Shown here piece after piece: positions 17,298 through 27,198 of a DNA stretch of 64,000 bases (positions are counted from its first letter, which is position 1; every line of letters starts with the position of its first letter). The stretch spans positions 738,501 through 802,500 of the forward strand of contig NZ_CP021112.1 in the NCBI RefSeq assembly GCF_002119765.1, written 5' to 3'. A program made the translations under genes and the position numbers. The stretch comes from Pseudorhodoplanes sinuspersici (GTDB taxonomy: Bacteria > Pseudomonadota > Alphaproteobacteria > Rhizobiales > Xanthobacteraceae). The notes beneath the pieces are model-generated. The model saw nothing but the letters and a program-made list of their open reading frames with translations, searched no databases and was not told the origin of the DNA.

Positions 17298-18272
17298 ATG
17301 CACAGGCTGTGGTCCACGGACGTGGTGGAAGCACGCGATCGCCTCTCCTATTGGGTGGAAGCGGTCTGCGATACCTATGTGCAGCTCGATTGCGACACGC
17401 CGCAACGCGACGGGATTTTTCACGGCACCATCGACGCCAATCGGCTGGCAACGCTCTGCCTGTCGCGCGTCACGTCATCGCCGCAATGGGTGCGACGAAC
17501 GCCCGCCAAGATCGCGCGCGCGACCGAAGATTATTTCCTCGTCAGCATTCAAACCGCCGGACACGGCCGGATCATTCAGGACGGACGCGTTGCGGAATTA
17601 TCGCCGGGTGACTTCGCCCTCTATGACTCGACGCGGCCTTACGAACTCATCTTCGATGAACCCTTCCAGCAGCATGTGCTGCAACTGCCGGGAGCCGCGC
17701 TGCGCACGCGGCTGCGCAACACCGAGACACTGACGGCGCGGAGAGTGTGCGGAGATCGTGGCGCCGGCCATCTGATGATCGGCATGATCAATACGCTCGC
17801 CGCCGATATCGACACGCTGGAAGCCGGCTCGGTGGCGGCCATTGCCGAAAGCGTCGAGAATATTCTGGTGGCGGGCTTGCGTTCATTGCCGGGAGCGTCG
17901 GACCCGGTTGTCTCGCATCAGATCGCCTTTCATCGCAGCCAGATCAAGGCCTATGCGTTGCAGCATTTACGCGATCCGGAATTGTCAGTGAACCAGATCG
18001 CCGCGCATTTGCGGCTGTCGCCGAGCACGATCCATCGCGCCTTTGTGGGCGAGCCGAATTCGCTGAATGCGTGGATCTGGAATCAACGATTGGATGGCGC
18101 CAAGCGCGATATCTGCGATCCGACGCTGGTCAACAGGACGATCAGCGATATCGCCTTCGCCTGGGGCTTCAACGACGCCGCGCATTTCAGCCGCATCTTC
18201 AAAGGAAGGTTCGGATGTTCCGCTCGGGACTTGCGGGCTTCCATTTCGGGTTTGCCCCACGGATTATTGTAA
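17298..18272 (+). CDS. AraC-family activator, probable regulator of the nitrilase/aldoxime dehydratase genes
   Basis: This is a 324-residue regulator with an AraC_binding_2-type N-terminal domain (about residues 15-190) and a C-terminal double helix-turn-helix (LSVNQIAAHLRLSPSTIHRAF, here as LSVNQIAAHLRL then SPSTIHRAF, and ISDIAFAWGFNDAAHFSRIF). This architecture matches the AraC-type regulators known beside nitrilase/oxd clusters, such as NitR. Divergent placement next to the nitrilase gene supports control of that operon. The inducer would be an aldoxime or nitrile, which is inference. Confidence 0.87.
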   Translation: MHRLWSTDVVEARDRLSYWVEAVCDTYVQLDCDTPQRDGIFHGTIDANRLATLCLSRVTSSPQWVRRTPAKIARATEDYFLVSIQTAGHGRIIQDGRVAELSPGDFALYDSTRPYELIFDEPFQQHVLQLPGAALRTRLRNTETLTARRVCGDRGAGHLMIGMINTLAADIDTLEAGSVAAIAESVENILVAGLRSLPGASDPVVSHQIAFHRSQIKAYALQHLRDPELSVNQIAAHLRLSPSTIHRAFVGEPNSLNAWIWNQRLDGAKRDICDPTLVNRTISDIAFAWGFNDAAHFSRIFKGRFGCSARDLRASISGLPHGLL

Positions 18273-18275
18273 CAG

Positions 18276-19088
18276 TCACAGCGGCGCGCCGCGCATTTCG
18301 CCCTTGTCCGCGGCGGCGTAGCGCTTGGTGATGAGCGAGGCGGTCACCACCAGCACCGCGACAAGCGCGATCATCAACGTGCAGATCGCGTTGATCTCCG
18401 GTTTCACACCGAGACGCACTTCCGAATAGATGCGGATCGGCAACGTCGTAGCGCCGGGACCGGTGGTGAAGCTCGCAATCACGAGATCGTCGAGCGACAG
18501 CGTGAAGGCGAGCATGAAACCAGCCAGCACCGCCGGCAGGATCAGCGGCAAGGTGACGGTGAAAAAAGCGCGCAACGGCGGGCAGCCGAGGTCCATCGCC
18601 GCTTCCTCAAGGCTCCAGTCGAAGGACAGAAGCCGCGATTGAACAATGATGGTGACGAAGCACATGGTCAGCGTCGTATGCGCCAGCATCGTCGTCCAGA
18701 AGCCGCGCTCGATATCGGCGGCGACGAACAGCAGTAGCAGCGCAAGACCGATGATGACTTCCGGCATCACCAACGGCGCGTAAGACATCGCCGAAAATGG
18801 CAGCCGGCCGCGAAAGCGGCCCATGCGTACCAGCGCGAGTGCGGCGAGCGTACCGAGAATGGTCGCGAGCGTTGCCGAGAGGAATGCGATGCGCAGACTC
18901 ACCCATGCGGCCTGCAGGATCGCCGAGTCATCCAAGAGCGCGCGATACCAGCGCAGCGACCAGCCGCCCCAAACTGCGACGAGCTTCGAGTCGTTAAACG
19001 AGTAGACAATCAGAATCGCGATCGGCAGATAGAGGAAGGCAAGGCCGAGCGCGACCGAGACGATGTTGAAGGGCGACGCGCGGTGCAT
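18276..19088 (-). CDS. ABC transporter permease, PotC/PotI type
   Basis: This is a 270-residue inner-membrane permease with about six hydrophobic helices and the EAA coupling loop (EEAAMDLGCPPLRAFFTVTLPLI, here as EEAAMDLGCPPL then RAFFTVTLPLI). It belongs to the spermidine/putrescine permease family. The ATG at 19088 is preceded by GGAGGTGA overlapping the end of the PotH-like gene, with only 2 bp between the genes. A longer open frame (to 19943) exists but is only the shifted frame of the neighbouring permease. It is the last gene of the glpD-glpK-pot run. Confidence 0.9.
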   Translation of the reverse strand: MHRASPFNIVSVALGLAFLYLPIAILIVYSFNDSKLVAVWGGWSLRWYRALLDDSAILQAAWVSLRIAFLSATLATILGTLAALALVRMGRFRGRLPFSAMSYAPLVMPEVIIGLALLLLFVAADIERGFWTTMLAHTTLTMCFVTIIVQSRLLSFDWSLEEAAMDLGCPPLRAFFTVTLPLILPAVLAGFMLAFTLSLDDLVIASFTTGPGATTLPIRIYSEVRLGVKPEINAICTLMIALVAVLVVTASLITKRYAAADKGEMRGAPL

Positions 19089-19090
19089 CC

Positions 19091-20068
19091 TCACCTCCGC
19101 TCCAGCGAGCGTGACTGCATGTGCTGATAGATCATGATCGGCACCAGCAGGATCGCGAGCAGGATGGTGGCGAGCGCGGAGGCCACCGGCCAATCCTTGT
19201 TGGAGAAGAATTCCGTCCACAACGTCTGGCCGATGAACAGCGAATCCGATCCACCGAGCAGATCGGGAATGACGAATTCGCCGACCACCGGAATGAAGCA
19301 GAGCAGCGAGCCGGCGACGATGCCTGGCACGGCGAGCGGCAAGGTGACAAGCCAGAAGGCTTTCCAGCGCGGGCAACCAAGATCGGCCGCCGCTTCGAGC
19401 AAAGTATCGTCCAGCTTCTCGAAACTCGCATAAAGCGGCAGCACCATGAACGGCAGATAGGAATAGACGATACCGATGAAGATCGCGGTCTCGGTGGCAA
19501 GCCATGTCAGCGGCTCGGAGATGACGCCGAGCGCCAGCAGCAGGTCGTTTAGCAGGCCTTCCCGCTGCAGGATATTGATCCAGGCATAGATACGGATCAG
19601 GAACGCGGTCCAGAACGGCAGGATCACCGCCATCACCAGCATCGGCTGCAGCCACCGGGGGCTGCGCGCCATGCCGTAAGCGATCGGAATGCCGAGCATA
19701 AGCAGGATGAGCGTCGAGATGGCAGCGACCGAGACGCTTTTCACATACGAAGAAACATACAGCCAGTCGCCGAACAATGTTGTGAAATTGTCGAACGACA
19801 GTGCTGCTACGAAATCTTTTATGCCCTGCCAGCCGGCGGACGGATCGAAGACCGGGCTGTAGGGCGGCTGCGCGAGTTCGGTCTGCGACAGGCTGATGCG
19901 CAATACGATCACAAACGGAAGCGCCAGGAAGACGATCATCCAAAGATACGGAATGCCGATCACGATGCGGCGATACCAGCGATCGAAGCGCGCGGGAGCA
20001 TGATGCCGAAAAGTGTGAAGCGGTTTTCTGGTAACATCATGCTCTGACTTATGAGAAGAACCGGCCAT
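19091..20068 (-). CDS. ABC transporter permease, PotB/PotH type
   Basis: This is a 325-residue inner-membrane permease with six predicted helices after a basic N-terminal tail of about 35 residues. The EAA loop reads LEAAADLGCPRWKAFWLVTLPL. Together with the PotI-type subunit it would form the translocation pore of a spermidine/putrescine-like importer. Genes on both sides are within 4 bp. The actual substrate may not be a polyamine because the neighbours are glycerol genes. Confidence 0.9.
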   Translation of the reverse strand: MAGSSHKSEHDVTRKPLHTFRHHAPARFDRWYRRIVIGIPYLWMIVFLALPFVIVLRISLSQTELAQPPYSPVFDPSAGWQGIKDFVAALSFDNFTTLFGDWLYVSSYVKSVSVAAISTLILLMLGIPIAYGMARSPRWLQPMLVMAVILPFWTAFLIRIYAWINILQREGLLNDLLLALGVISEPLTWLATETAIFIGIVYSYLPFMVLPLYASFEKLDDTLLEAAADLGCPRWKAFWLVTLPLAVPGIVAGSLLCFIPVVGEFVIPDLLGGSDSLFIGQTLWTEFFSNKDWPVASALATILLAILLVPIMIYQHMQSRSLERR

Positions 20069-20072
20069 CGCC

Positions 20073-21194
20073 TCAGCTCCGGATCAGCACGCCGGCATCC
20101 GGCGCAAACGACAGCCAGGCGGCATCACCCCGATGCAGCATCGTTGCGGCATGGCGGTCGGTATTGGCGACCGACGCCTTGATCAGCATGCCGTTGTCGA
20201 GGCGCATCTTGTAGACCGAGAGATCGCCGAGATAGCCGATATCGGCGATCTGCCCGTGCAGCACATTCTCCTTCTCGGACGGCTCGGCGCGATGGATCGC
20301 GACCTTCTCCGGTCTGACGGCGACGCAAACATTGTCGCCCGCCTGCACGTAGTCCTTGCTCACGACGTCAAACGATCCCGACGCAGTATCGACCGTTGCC
20401 AGTCCGCCACCGTAATCGGCCACCTTGCCGTCGAACAGATTGATGTCGCCGATGAATTCGGCGACCCAACGGGTCCGCGGCTCTTCGTATATTTCGGCGG
20501 GCGTGCCGACCTGAACGAGTTTGCCCGCATGCATCACGCCGATGCGGTCGGCCATGGTCATCGCCTCTTCCTGGTCATGCGTGACGATGATGAAGGACAG
20601 ACCGAGCCGCTGCTGCAAGGCCATCAGCTCGAATTGCGTCTCGTCGCGCAGCTTCTTGTCGAGCGCGGCAAGCGGCTCATCGAGCAGAAAGACCTTCGGC
20701 GATTTCGCCAGCGCGCGGGCGAGCGCGACACGCTGCCGCTGACCGCCGGACAACTGATGCGGCTTGCGATGTGCGAAGTCCGACAGCTTCACCAGCGCCA
20801 ACATCTCCTTCACACGGGCGTCGATGTCGCTCCTGTTCCATCCCTCCTGGCGCAGGCCGAAGGCGACATTCCCGGCGACGGTGAGATGCGGGAACAGCGC
20901 ATAGCTCTGGAACATCATGTTAACGGGACGCTCATAGGGCGGCATGCCGACGACATCGACGCCATCCAGCAGGATGTGACCCTCGTCCGGCTGTTCGAAG
21001 CCGGCCAGCATCCGCAGTAATGTGGTCTTGCCGCAACCGGACGGCCCCAGCAGCGCAAAGAATTCGCCACGCCCTATATCGAGTGAGACATGATCGACTG
21101 CGGTGAAGGCGCCGAAGCGCCTGGTCACCGCGTCGAACCGCACCACGGGAGAAGAAGGTGACCGGCCAGATTTGCCGGCCGGGTCATCCGGCAT
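20073..21194 (-). CDS. ABC transporter ATP-binding protein, PotA type
   Basis: This is a 373-residue ATPase with Walker A GPSGCGKTT, Q-loop FQSYALFPHL, signature LSGGQRQR, Walker B VFLLDEPLAALD, and a C-terminal TOBE domain (about residues 290-370) typical of PotA/MalK-type subunits. It drives the two permeases downstream on the same strand. The gene starts 77 bp after the glycerol kinase stop. No periplasmic binding-protein gene accompanies it in the window. Confidence 0.93.
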   Translation of the reverse strand: MPDDPAGKSGRSPSSPVVRFDAVTRRFGAFTAVDHVSLDIGRGEFFALLGPSGCGKTTLLRMLAGFEQPDEGHILLDGVDVVGMPPYERPVNMMFQSYALFPHLTVAGNVAFGLRQEGWNRSDIDARVKEMLALVKLSDFAHRKPHQLSGGQRQRVALARALAKSPKVFLLDEPLAALDKKLRDETQFELMALQQRLGLSFIIVTHDQEEAMTMADRIGVMHAGKLVQVGTPAEIYEEPRTRWVAEFIGDINLFDGKVADYGGGLATVDTASGSFDVVSKDYVQAGDNVCVAVRPEKVAIHRAEPSEKENVLHGQIADIGYLGDLSVYKMRLDNGMLIKASVANTDRHAATMLHRGDAAWLSFAPDAGVLIRS

Positions 21195-21271
21195 GATGGT
21201 TCCGCGTTCCTGACGTGATGGAGATTCCGCCCGCGGTGCACGCTAACGATATGGTGCAGCAGGCTCAAGCC

Positions 21272-22756
<1,485 letters not shown>

Positions 22757-22759
22757 CTG

Positions 22760-24259
22760 CTACTCCGCAGCCTTCAGTGCGGCATGCTGCGTCATATAGC
22801 GTTGCAGAGCGGCGCGTTCGCTATCGCTGAACCGCAGGCCAAGCTTGCTTCGCCGCCACAACACATCATCGGCGTCCATCGCCCATTCCCGCATCATCAG
22901 ATAGCGCACCTCCGCCTCGGTGAGATCGGTGCCAAAGCGCTGCCCCAGATCCTCATATCTCTTCGCCTCGCCAAGACCATCGCTCGCGCGCGTACCGTAG
23001 GCGCGCACCAGCCGCAGCGCATGATCTTCATCGACAAAAGGCCAACGGCGGCGCAATTGCGCCACCTGCGCATCGATGCCGTTATAGGGAAACATGCCGC
23101 CTGGCAGCGGGGCAGTGGCCGTCCACGGCCGCGTCGGCTCGAACACATGGGCAAGCTTTTTCATCGCCGCTTCCGCCAGCTTGCGATAGGTCGTGATCTT
23201 GCCGCCATAAATCGTCAAGAGCGGTGCATTGCCGTAGCTCTTGTCGAAATCGAGATGATAATCACGCGTGACATCTTCTGGTTTCTTCGATCCGTCGTCG
23301 TAGAGCGAACGCACACCGGCAAAGGCATGGACGATATCCGCCGGCGTCACGGGATTGCGGAAATAGCGCGAGGCGGTTTCGCAGAGATATGCGATCTCAC
23401 CCGCCGAAGGCGCGGCGGCGGCAGGATCGCCCTTGAAATTCTCATCGGTCGTGCCAATCAGCGTGAAGTCCCGCTCATAAGGCAGCGCAAACACGACGCG
23501 ACGATCCGGATTCTGGAAAATGTAAGCGGTGTGGTGATCGAACAGCCGCTGCACGACGATGTGGCTGCCCTTGACGAGCCGCACGCGTGGCGGTCCCTCG
23601 ACACGAACCACGGTTTCGGCCACTAGGCCGACCCAAGGGCCAGCGGCATTCACCAATGCCCGCGCAGTGATGCTCTCACTGGCGCCGCGCGTATTCAGCA
23701 CCAGCCGCCAGATATCGCTGCGCTCGGCACGCACGCATTTCGTGCGCGTGCGGATGGTGGCTCCGCGCTCGGCGGCGTCGAGGGCATTCAGCACCACGAG
23801 CCGTGCGTCATCGACCCAGCAATCCGAATAGAGAAAGCCAAAATCGTAGGCGCGCTTGAGCGGCTCGCCCAAAACATTGTGGGTCAGATCGACGACCTGC
23901 GTTGCAGGGAGAATTTTTCGGCCGCCGAGATGATCGTAGATGAACAACCCGAGCCGCAGCCACAGCGGCGAGCGCATCTCCGACTGGGGCGGCAGGAGAA
24001 AGCGCATCGGCCGGATGATATGGGGCGCGTTGCGCAGGAGCACCTCACGCTCCTTCAGCGCCTCGCGGACAAGGAGAAAGGCGCCGTGCTCCAGATAGCG
24101 CAAGCCGCCATGGATCAGCTTGGTCGAGGCCGAGGAGGTGCCGGACGCAAGGTCTGCCTGCTCGACCAGCAGCACCCGCAGGCCCCGGCCGGCTGCATCG
24201 CGGGCCAGCCCTGCGCCGTTGATGCCGCCGCCGATGATGGCGAGATCGAAATCAGCCAT
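22760..24259 (-). CDS. glpD: Aerobic glycerol-3-phosphate dehydrogenase
   Basis: This is a 499-residue membrane-associated flavoenzyme that oxidises glycerol 3-phosphate to dihydroxyacetone phosphate and passes electrons to quinone. The FAD-binding dinucleotide fold DLAIIGGGINGAGLARDAAG is at the N-terminus, with the signature TSSASTKLIHGGLRYLE. The C-terminal DAO_C domain is present. It is the first gene of the run glpD-glpK-ABC transporter. No DeoR-type GlpR gene is adjacent. Confidence 0.95.
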   Translation of the reverse strand: MADFDLAIIGGGINGAGLARDAAGRGLRVLLVEQADLASGTSSASTKLIHGGLRYLEHGAFLLVREALKEREVLLRNAPHIIRPMRFLLPPQSEMRSPLWLRLGLFIYDHLGGRKILPATQVVDLTHNVLGEPLKRAYDFGFLYSDCWVDDARLVVLNALDAAERGATIRTRTKCVRAERSDIWRLVLNTRGASESITARALVNAAGPWVGLVAETVVRVEGPPRVRLVKGSHIVVQRLFDHHTAYIFQNPDRRVVFALPYERDFTLIGTTDENFKGDPAAAAPSAGEIAYLCETASRYFRNPVTPADIVHAFAGVRSLYDDGSKKPEDVTRDYHLDFDKSYGNAPLLTIYGGKITTYRKLAEAAMKKLAHVFEPTRPWTATAPLPGGMFPYNGIDAQVAQLRRRWPFVDEDHALRLVRAYGTRASDGLGEAKRYEDLGQRFGTDLTEAEVRYLMMREWAMDADDVLWRRSKLGLRFSDSERAALQRYMTQHAALKAAE

Positions 24260-24580
24260 CTGTTCCCTTGGTTCTCCTCAATGCCGGTAACATTTTTTTT
24301 AGGACGTTAGCATGACGTCACAAAACCCGTCCGCCAAGGGATGAGGCTCGCAAATCAGCCTTAAACGTCTATATAAATGAATAGGTCTGCATTTCGGCGC
24401 GGACTTTACCGGAATCTCCGGTGCGGGGGTTCAGCTATTGCCTTCACTATCGCGGCGACCGCGCGAAGGGAATGTCTGAGCCAATGCACGCCGGATCAAT
24501 GAAGTGCTAGTGTCCTTCGAATCCACCATTCGCTTGAGAAGGCGCTGCAAGACGGAGCGAACTTCGGGTTCGGAACGAGG
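24260..24580. other. Divergent intergenic region upstream of glpD
   Basis: These 321 bp lie between glpD (minus) and the glutamine-amidotransferase gene (plus) and must hold both promoters. A run of eight T (about 24293-24300) and a small hairpin (ACCGGA-ATC-TCCGGT, 24408-24422) are visible. I see no gene and no operator I can assign. Confidence 0.4.
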
Positions 24581-25447
24581 ATGCCTGCCCCCCGCCTGCT
24601 TGTGATCGAGGGTAATACTTCCGACGGACGTGCTTTGCTCAAAGCGGCCGGCGGCGAGGCACCGAGCGAAGGCTACGCCAATCTATTGCGCGAATTCCTG
24701 CCGCAAGCCACCATCGACATCTGCTATCCCGCCGATCCCGGCGCCAACCTGCCCGACGCATCCGGCCTTGAGTCCTATGACGGCATCGCCATCACCGGCT
24801 CGGCCTTGCATGTCTATGATCGCGGGCCGCACATCGAACCGCAGATCGAATTGACGCGCGCGGCGTTCGAGACCTCGACGCCGCTGTTCGGAAGCTGCTG
24901 GGGGCTGCAGGTCATCACGACGGCGGCCGGCGGCAGCGTGCGGCGGAATCCGAGGGGCCGCGAGATCGGCTTCGGCCGCCGAATCCGCCTGACGACGTCA
25001 GGCCGCGGCCATCCCATCTTCGCCGGCAAGGATGAAGTCTTCGACGCCGTCACCATCCATCTCGACGAAGTCGAGACGCTGGCCCCCAATCAGCGGGTGC
25101 TGGCGATGAACGCCGTGTCCGGGGTGCAGGCGGCCGAGATCAAGGTCAATGGCTGTACCGCCTGGGGCGTTCAATATCATCCCGAATATACGCTGGCCGA
25201 CATCGCCGCGAGCTTCCGCCGCCACGGCAAAAGGCTGATCGAAGAAAGGTTCTTCAACGACAATGACGAGGTGCTAGATTATTCCGCCGACGTCGCGGCG
25301 TTGAACGAAAAACCTCATGACAAGCCGCTGGCGTGGAAACTGGGGCTGGATGCAACAGTACTCGACAAGAACGTTCGAACGCGCGAAGTTCGCAACTGGA
25401 TTCATCATCAGGTGCTGCCGACGCGCAGCAGGCGCGGACGGGAGTGA
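24581..25447 (+). CDS. Class I glutamine amidotransferase domain protein
   Basis: This is a 288-residue stand-alone GATase of the GuaA/YfeJ-like group. The nucleophile Cys106 lies in GSCWGLQ and the His200-Glu202 pair in QYHPEYT, so the glutaminase triad is complete. The first half holds the Rossmann-like GATase fold; about 50 C-terminal residues are extra. No synthetase partner domain or gene is next to it. It could hydrolyse a gamma-glutamyl compound, as related PuuD/YfeJ-type proteins are thought to do, but the substrate is unknown. The SDR gene follows after 3 bp. Confidence 0.85.
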   Translation: MPAPRLLVIEGNTSDGRALLKAAGGEAPSEGYANLLREFLPQATIDICYPADPGANLPDASGLESYDGIAITGSALHVYDRGPHIEPQIELTRAAFETSTPLFGSCWGLQVITTAAGGSVRRNPRGREIGFGRRIRLTTSGRGHPIFAGKDEVFDAVTIHLDEVETLAPNQRVLAMNAVSGVQAAEIKVNGCTAWGVQYHPEYTLADIAASFRRHGKRLIEERFFNDNDEVLDYSADVAALNEKPHDKPLAWKLGLDATVLDKNVRTREVRNWIHHQVLPTRSRRGRE

Positions 25448-25450
25448 CGC

Positions 25451-26131
25451 TTGGATTTCGGCGGGCGTAGCGTTGTCGTCACGGGCGGGACTGGCGCCCT
25501 CGGCAATGCTGTCGTCGACGCCTTGATCGCGCACAACGCCGTCTGTCATATCCCGTCTCATGTCAGCGAGGATACGAGCCCGCAGCGGCAGGGCGCGCGG
25601 ATCTATCCCGGCATCGAACTGGCCGACCAGGATCAAGTCGATGCGTTCTATGCCAACATTGGGCCGATCTGGGCCTCGATCCATCTGGCGGGCGGCTTTG
25701 CCGCCAAGCCGATCGCCAAGACCGACAAGGCGCATCTGCTAGCTCAGCTCGACACCAATCTCATCAGCTGCTTCCTGTGCTGCCGCGCGGCGCTCAAGGG
25801 AATGCCGCAAGGCGGCCGCATTGTGAATGTCGCCGCCCGTCCGGCTCTGGAGCCACGCACCGGTGCGGGCATGACGGTCTATACAATCGCCAAATCCGGC
25901 GTCGCCGCGCTCACGATGGCGCTGGCGGAAGAAGTGGCCAAGGACGGTGTTCTTGTGAATGCGATCGCCCCGTCGATCATGGATACCCCTGCCAACCGTA
26001 AAGCGATGCCGAAAGCCGATCATGACCATTGGCCAAAAGTCGAAGAGGTCGCGGCGACGATCCTTTTCCTCGCATCGCCGGACAATCTTGTCACACGCGG
26101 CGCCATCGTACCGGTCTATGGACGGTCGTGA
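25451..26131 (+). CDS. Short-chain dehydrogenase/reductase
   Basis: This is a 226-residue SDR oxidoreductase with the nucleotide-binding motif VVTGGTGALGNAVV and the catalytic YTIAKSG (Tyr-x-x-x-Lys). The usual catalytic Ser position is less clear (VAARPALEP precedes it), which is slightly atypical. The start is TTG at 25451, 3 bp after the amidotransferase stop, so the pair forms an operon. The substrate is unknown. A C-terminal stretch near residue 190 (DHWPKVEEVAATILFLASPD) is normal for the family. Confidence 0.85.
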   Translation: MDFGGRSVVVTGGTGALGNAVVDALIAHNAVCHIPSHVSEDTSPQRQGARIYPGIELADQDQVDAFYANIGPIWASIHLAGGFAAKPIAKTDKAHLLAQLDTNLISCFLCCRAALKGMPQGGRIVNVAARPALEPRTGAGMTVYTIAKSGVAALTMALAEEVAKDGVLVNAIAPSIMDTPANRKAMPKADHDHWPKVEEVAATILFLASPDNLVTRGAIVPVYGRS

Positions 26132-26217
26132 TGGCTCTGGCTGGCGCCGGGTCTTCATCTACGTAGCAATACGCCCGCAGCACGACGTCGGGCGGCAAGA
26201 ACTTCATTGGAGGAGTT

Positions 26218-27042
26218 ATGACTTTGTTGAATCCGTTCTCGCGTATCGCCGCCGTGTCCTGCCTCTCGGCCATGCTGACACTCAATGTCGCCTTCGCGCA
26301 GCCGGCCGAAAAGCCGTTCGAACCAAGTGTCGGTCAGGAAGGCAAGGACGTGATCTGGGTGCCGACGCCGCAGGCGCTGGTCGACAAGATGCTCGACATG
26401 GCCAAGGTCACGGCCAAGGACAATCTGGTCGATCTCGGCTCGGGTGACGGCCGCACGGTCATCACCGCAGCGAAACGCGGCGTCACCGCACGCGGCATCG
26501 AATACAATCCGGACATGGTTGCGCTGTCGCGTGCCAATGCCGCCAAGGAAGGGGTGGGCGACAAGGCAACCTTCGAACAGGCCGATATCTTCGTCACCGA
26601 TTTCTCCAAGGCCGACGTGGTGACCATGTTCCTGCTCACCAGCCTGAATGCGAAACTGCGTCCAACCATTCTCGACATGAAGCCGGGCACACGCGTCGTC
26701 TCCAACACCTTCGACATGGGTGAGTGGAAGGCGGATGAGGAAGCCGTCGTGACGCAGGGTTGCACGTCCTATTGCAAAGCCTATTTCTGGATCGTCCCGG
26801 CCAAGGTCGATGGCAGCTGGGCGATGGACAAGGGCGAGCTTGAGATCAAGCAGACGTTCCAGAACTTCACCGGCACCATCAAGAACGGCAACGTCATCAC
26901 CCCTGTCACCAACGGCAAGCTGAAGGGTGACGAGATCACTTTCACCGCCGGCGGCACCGACTATGCCGGCAAGGTCAACGGCGCGACGATCGAGGGCACG
27001 ACCAAGTCGGGCGCGAAGTGGCAAGCCAAGCGCGGCGCGTAA
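26218..27042 (+). CDS. Exported SAM-dependent methyltransferase-like protein, copy 1
   Basis: This is a 274-residue protein with a clear Sec signal (about residues 1-27, ending near VAFAQP) and a class I methyltransferase core. Motif I is DLGSGDGRTVI, followed by GIEYNPDMVALS and the D-rich QADIFVTDFSKAD. The C-terminal 75 residues form a separate beta-rich part (GTIKNGNVITPVTNGKLKGDEITFTAGG, here GTIKNGNVITPV then TNGKLKGDEITF). GGAGGAG stands before the ATG. An exported SAM enzyme is unexpected, because SAM is not thought to be available in the periplasm. It forms a tandem pair with the gene at 27199. Confidence 0.8.
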   Translation: MTLLNPFSRIAAVSCLSAMLTLNVAFAQPAEKPFEPSVGQEGKDVIWVPTPQALVDKMLDMAKVTAKDNLVDLGSGDGRTVITAAKRGVTARGIEYNPDMVALSRANAAKEGVGDKATFEQADIFVTDFSKADVVTMFLLTSLNAKLRPTILDMKPGTRVVSNTFDMGEWKADEEAVVTQGCTSYCKAYFWIVPAKVDGSWAMDKGELEIKQTFQNFTGTIKNGNVITPVTNGKLKGDEITFTAGGTDYAGKVNGATIEGTTKSGAKWQAKRGA

Positions 27043-27056
27043 TGCATGCATCTTCG

Positions 27057-27145
27057 TCCGCTCATTCCCGCGTATGCGGGGAATCCAGAAAACATAAAAG
27101 ACTCTTTCTAATTTCTGGGTCCCCGCCTTCGCGGGGACGAGCGGA
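27057..27145 (+). repeat. Short palindromic intergenic repeat, copy 1
   Basis: Two GC-rich hairpins (CCCGC-GTAT-GCGGG at 27067-27080 and CCCCGC-CTTC-GCGGGG at 27121-27136) are enclosed by outer arms TCCGCTC and GAGCGGA. A close relative lies at 60029-60104 in the same orientation. It matches the type of dispersed repeat known in Bradyrhizobium-like genomes. When translated it gives the typical false peptides DSRLRGNER/PAKAGTQ seen in overextended ORFs. Confidence 0.8.
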
Positions 27146-27198
27146 GAATGATCCCTCTTAATCGGTGACACATGCTCCAAGCGAACGGAGAAAATAGA

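Noticed and set aside
18276-19943. A single 555-codon minus-strand frame spanning two permease genes
   Set aside because: Its first half is the shifted frame of the PotH-type gene. Real permease features start at the ATG at 19088.
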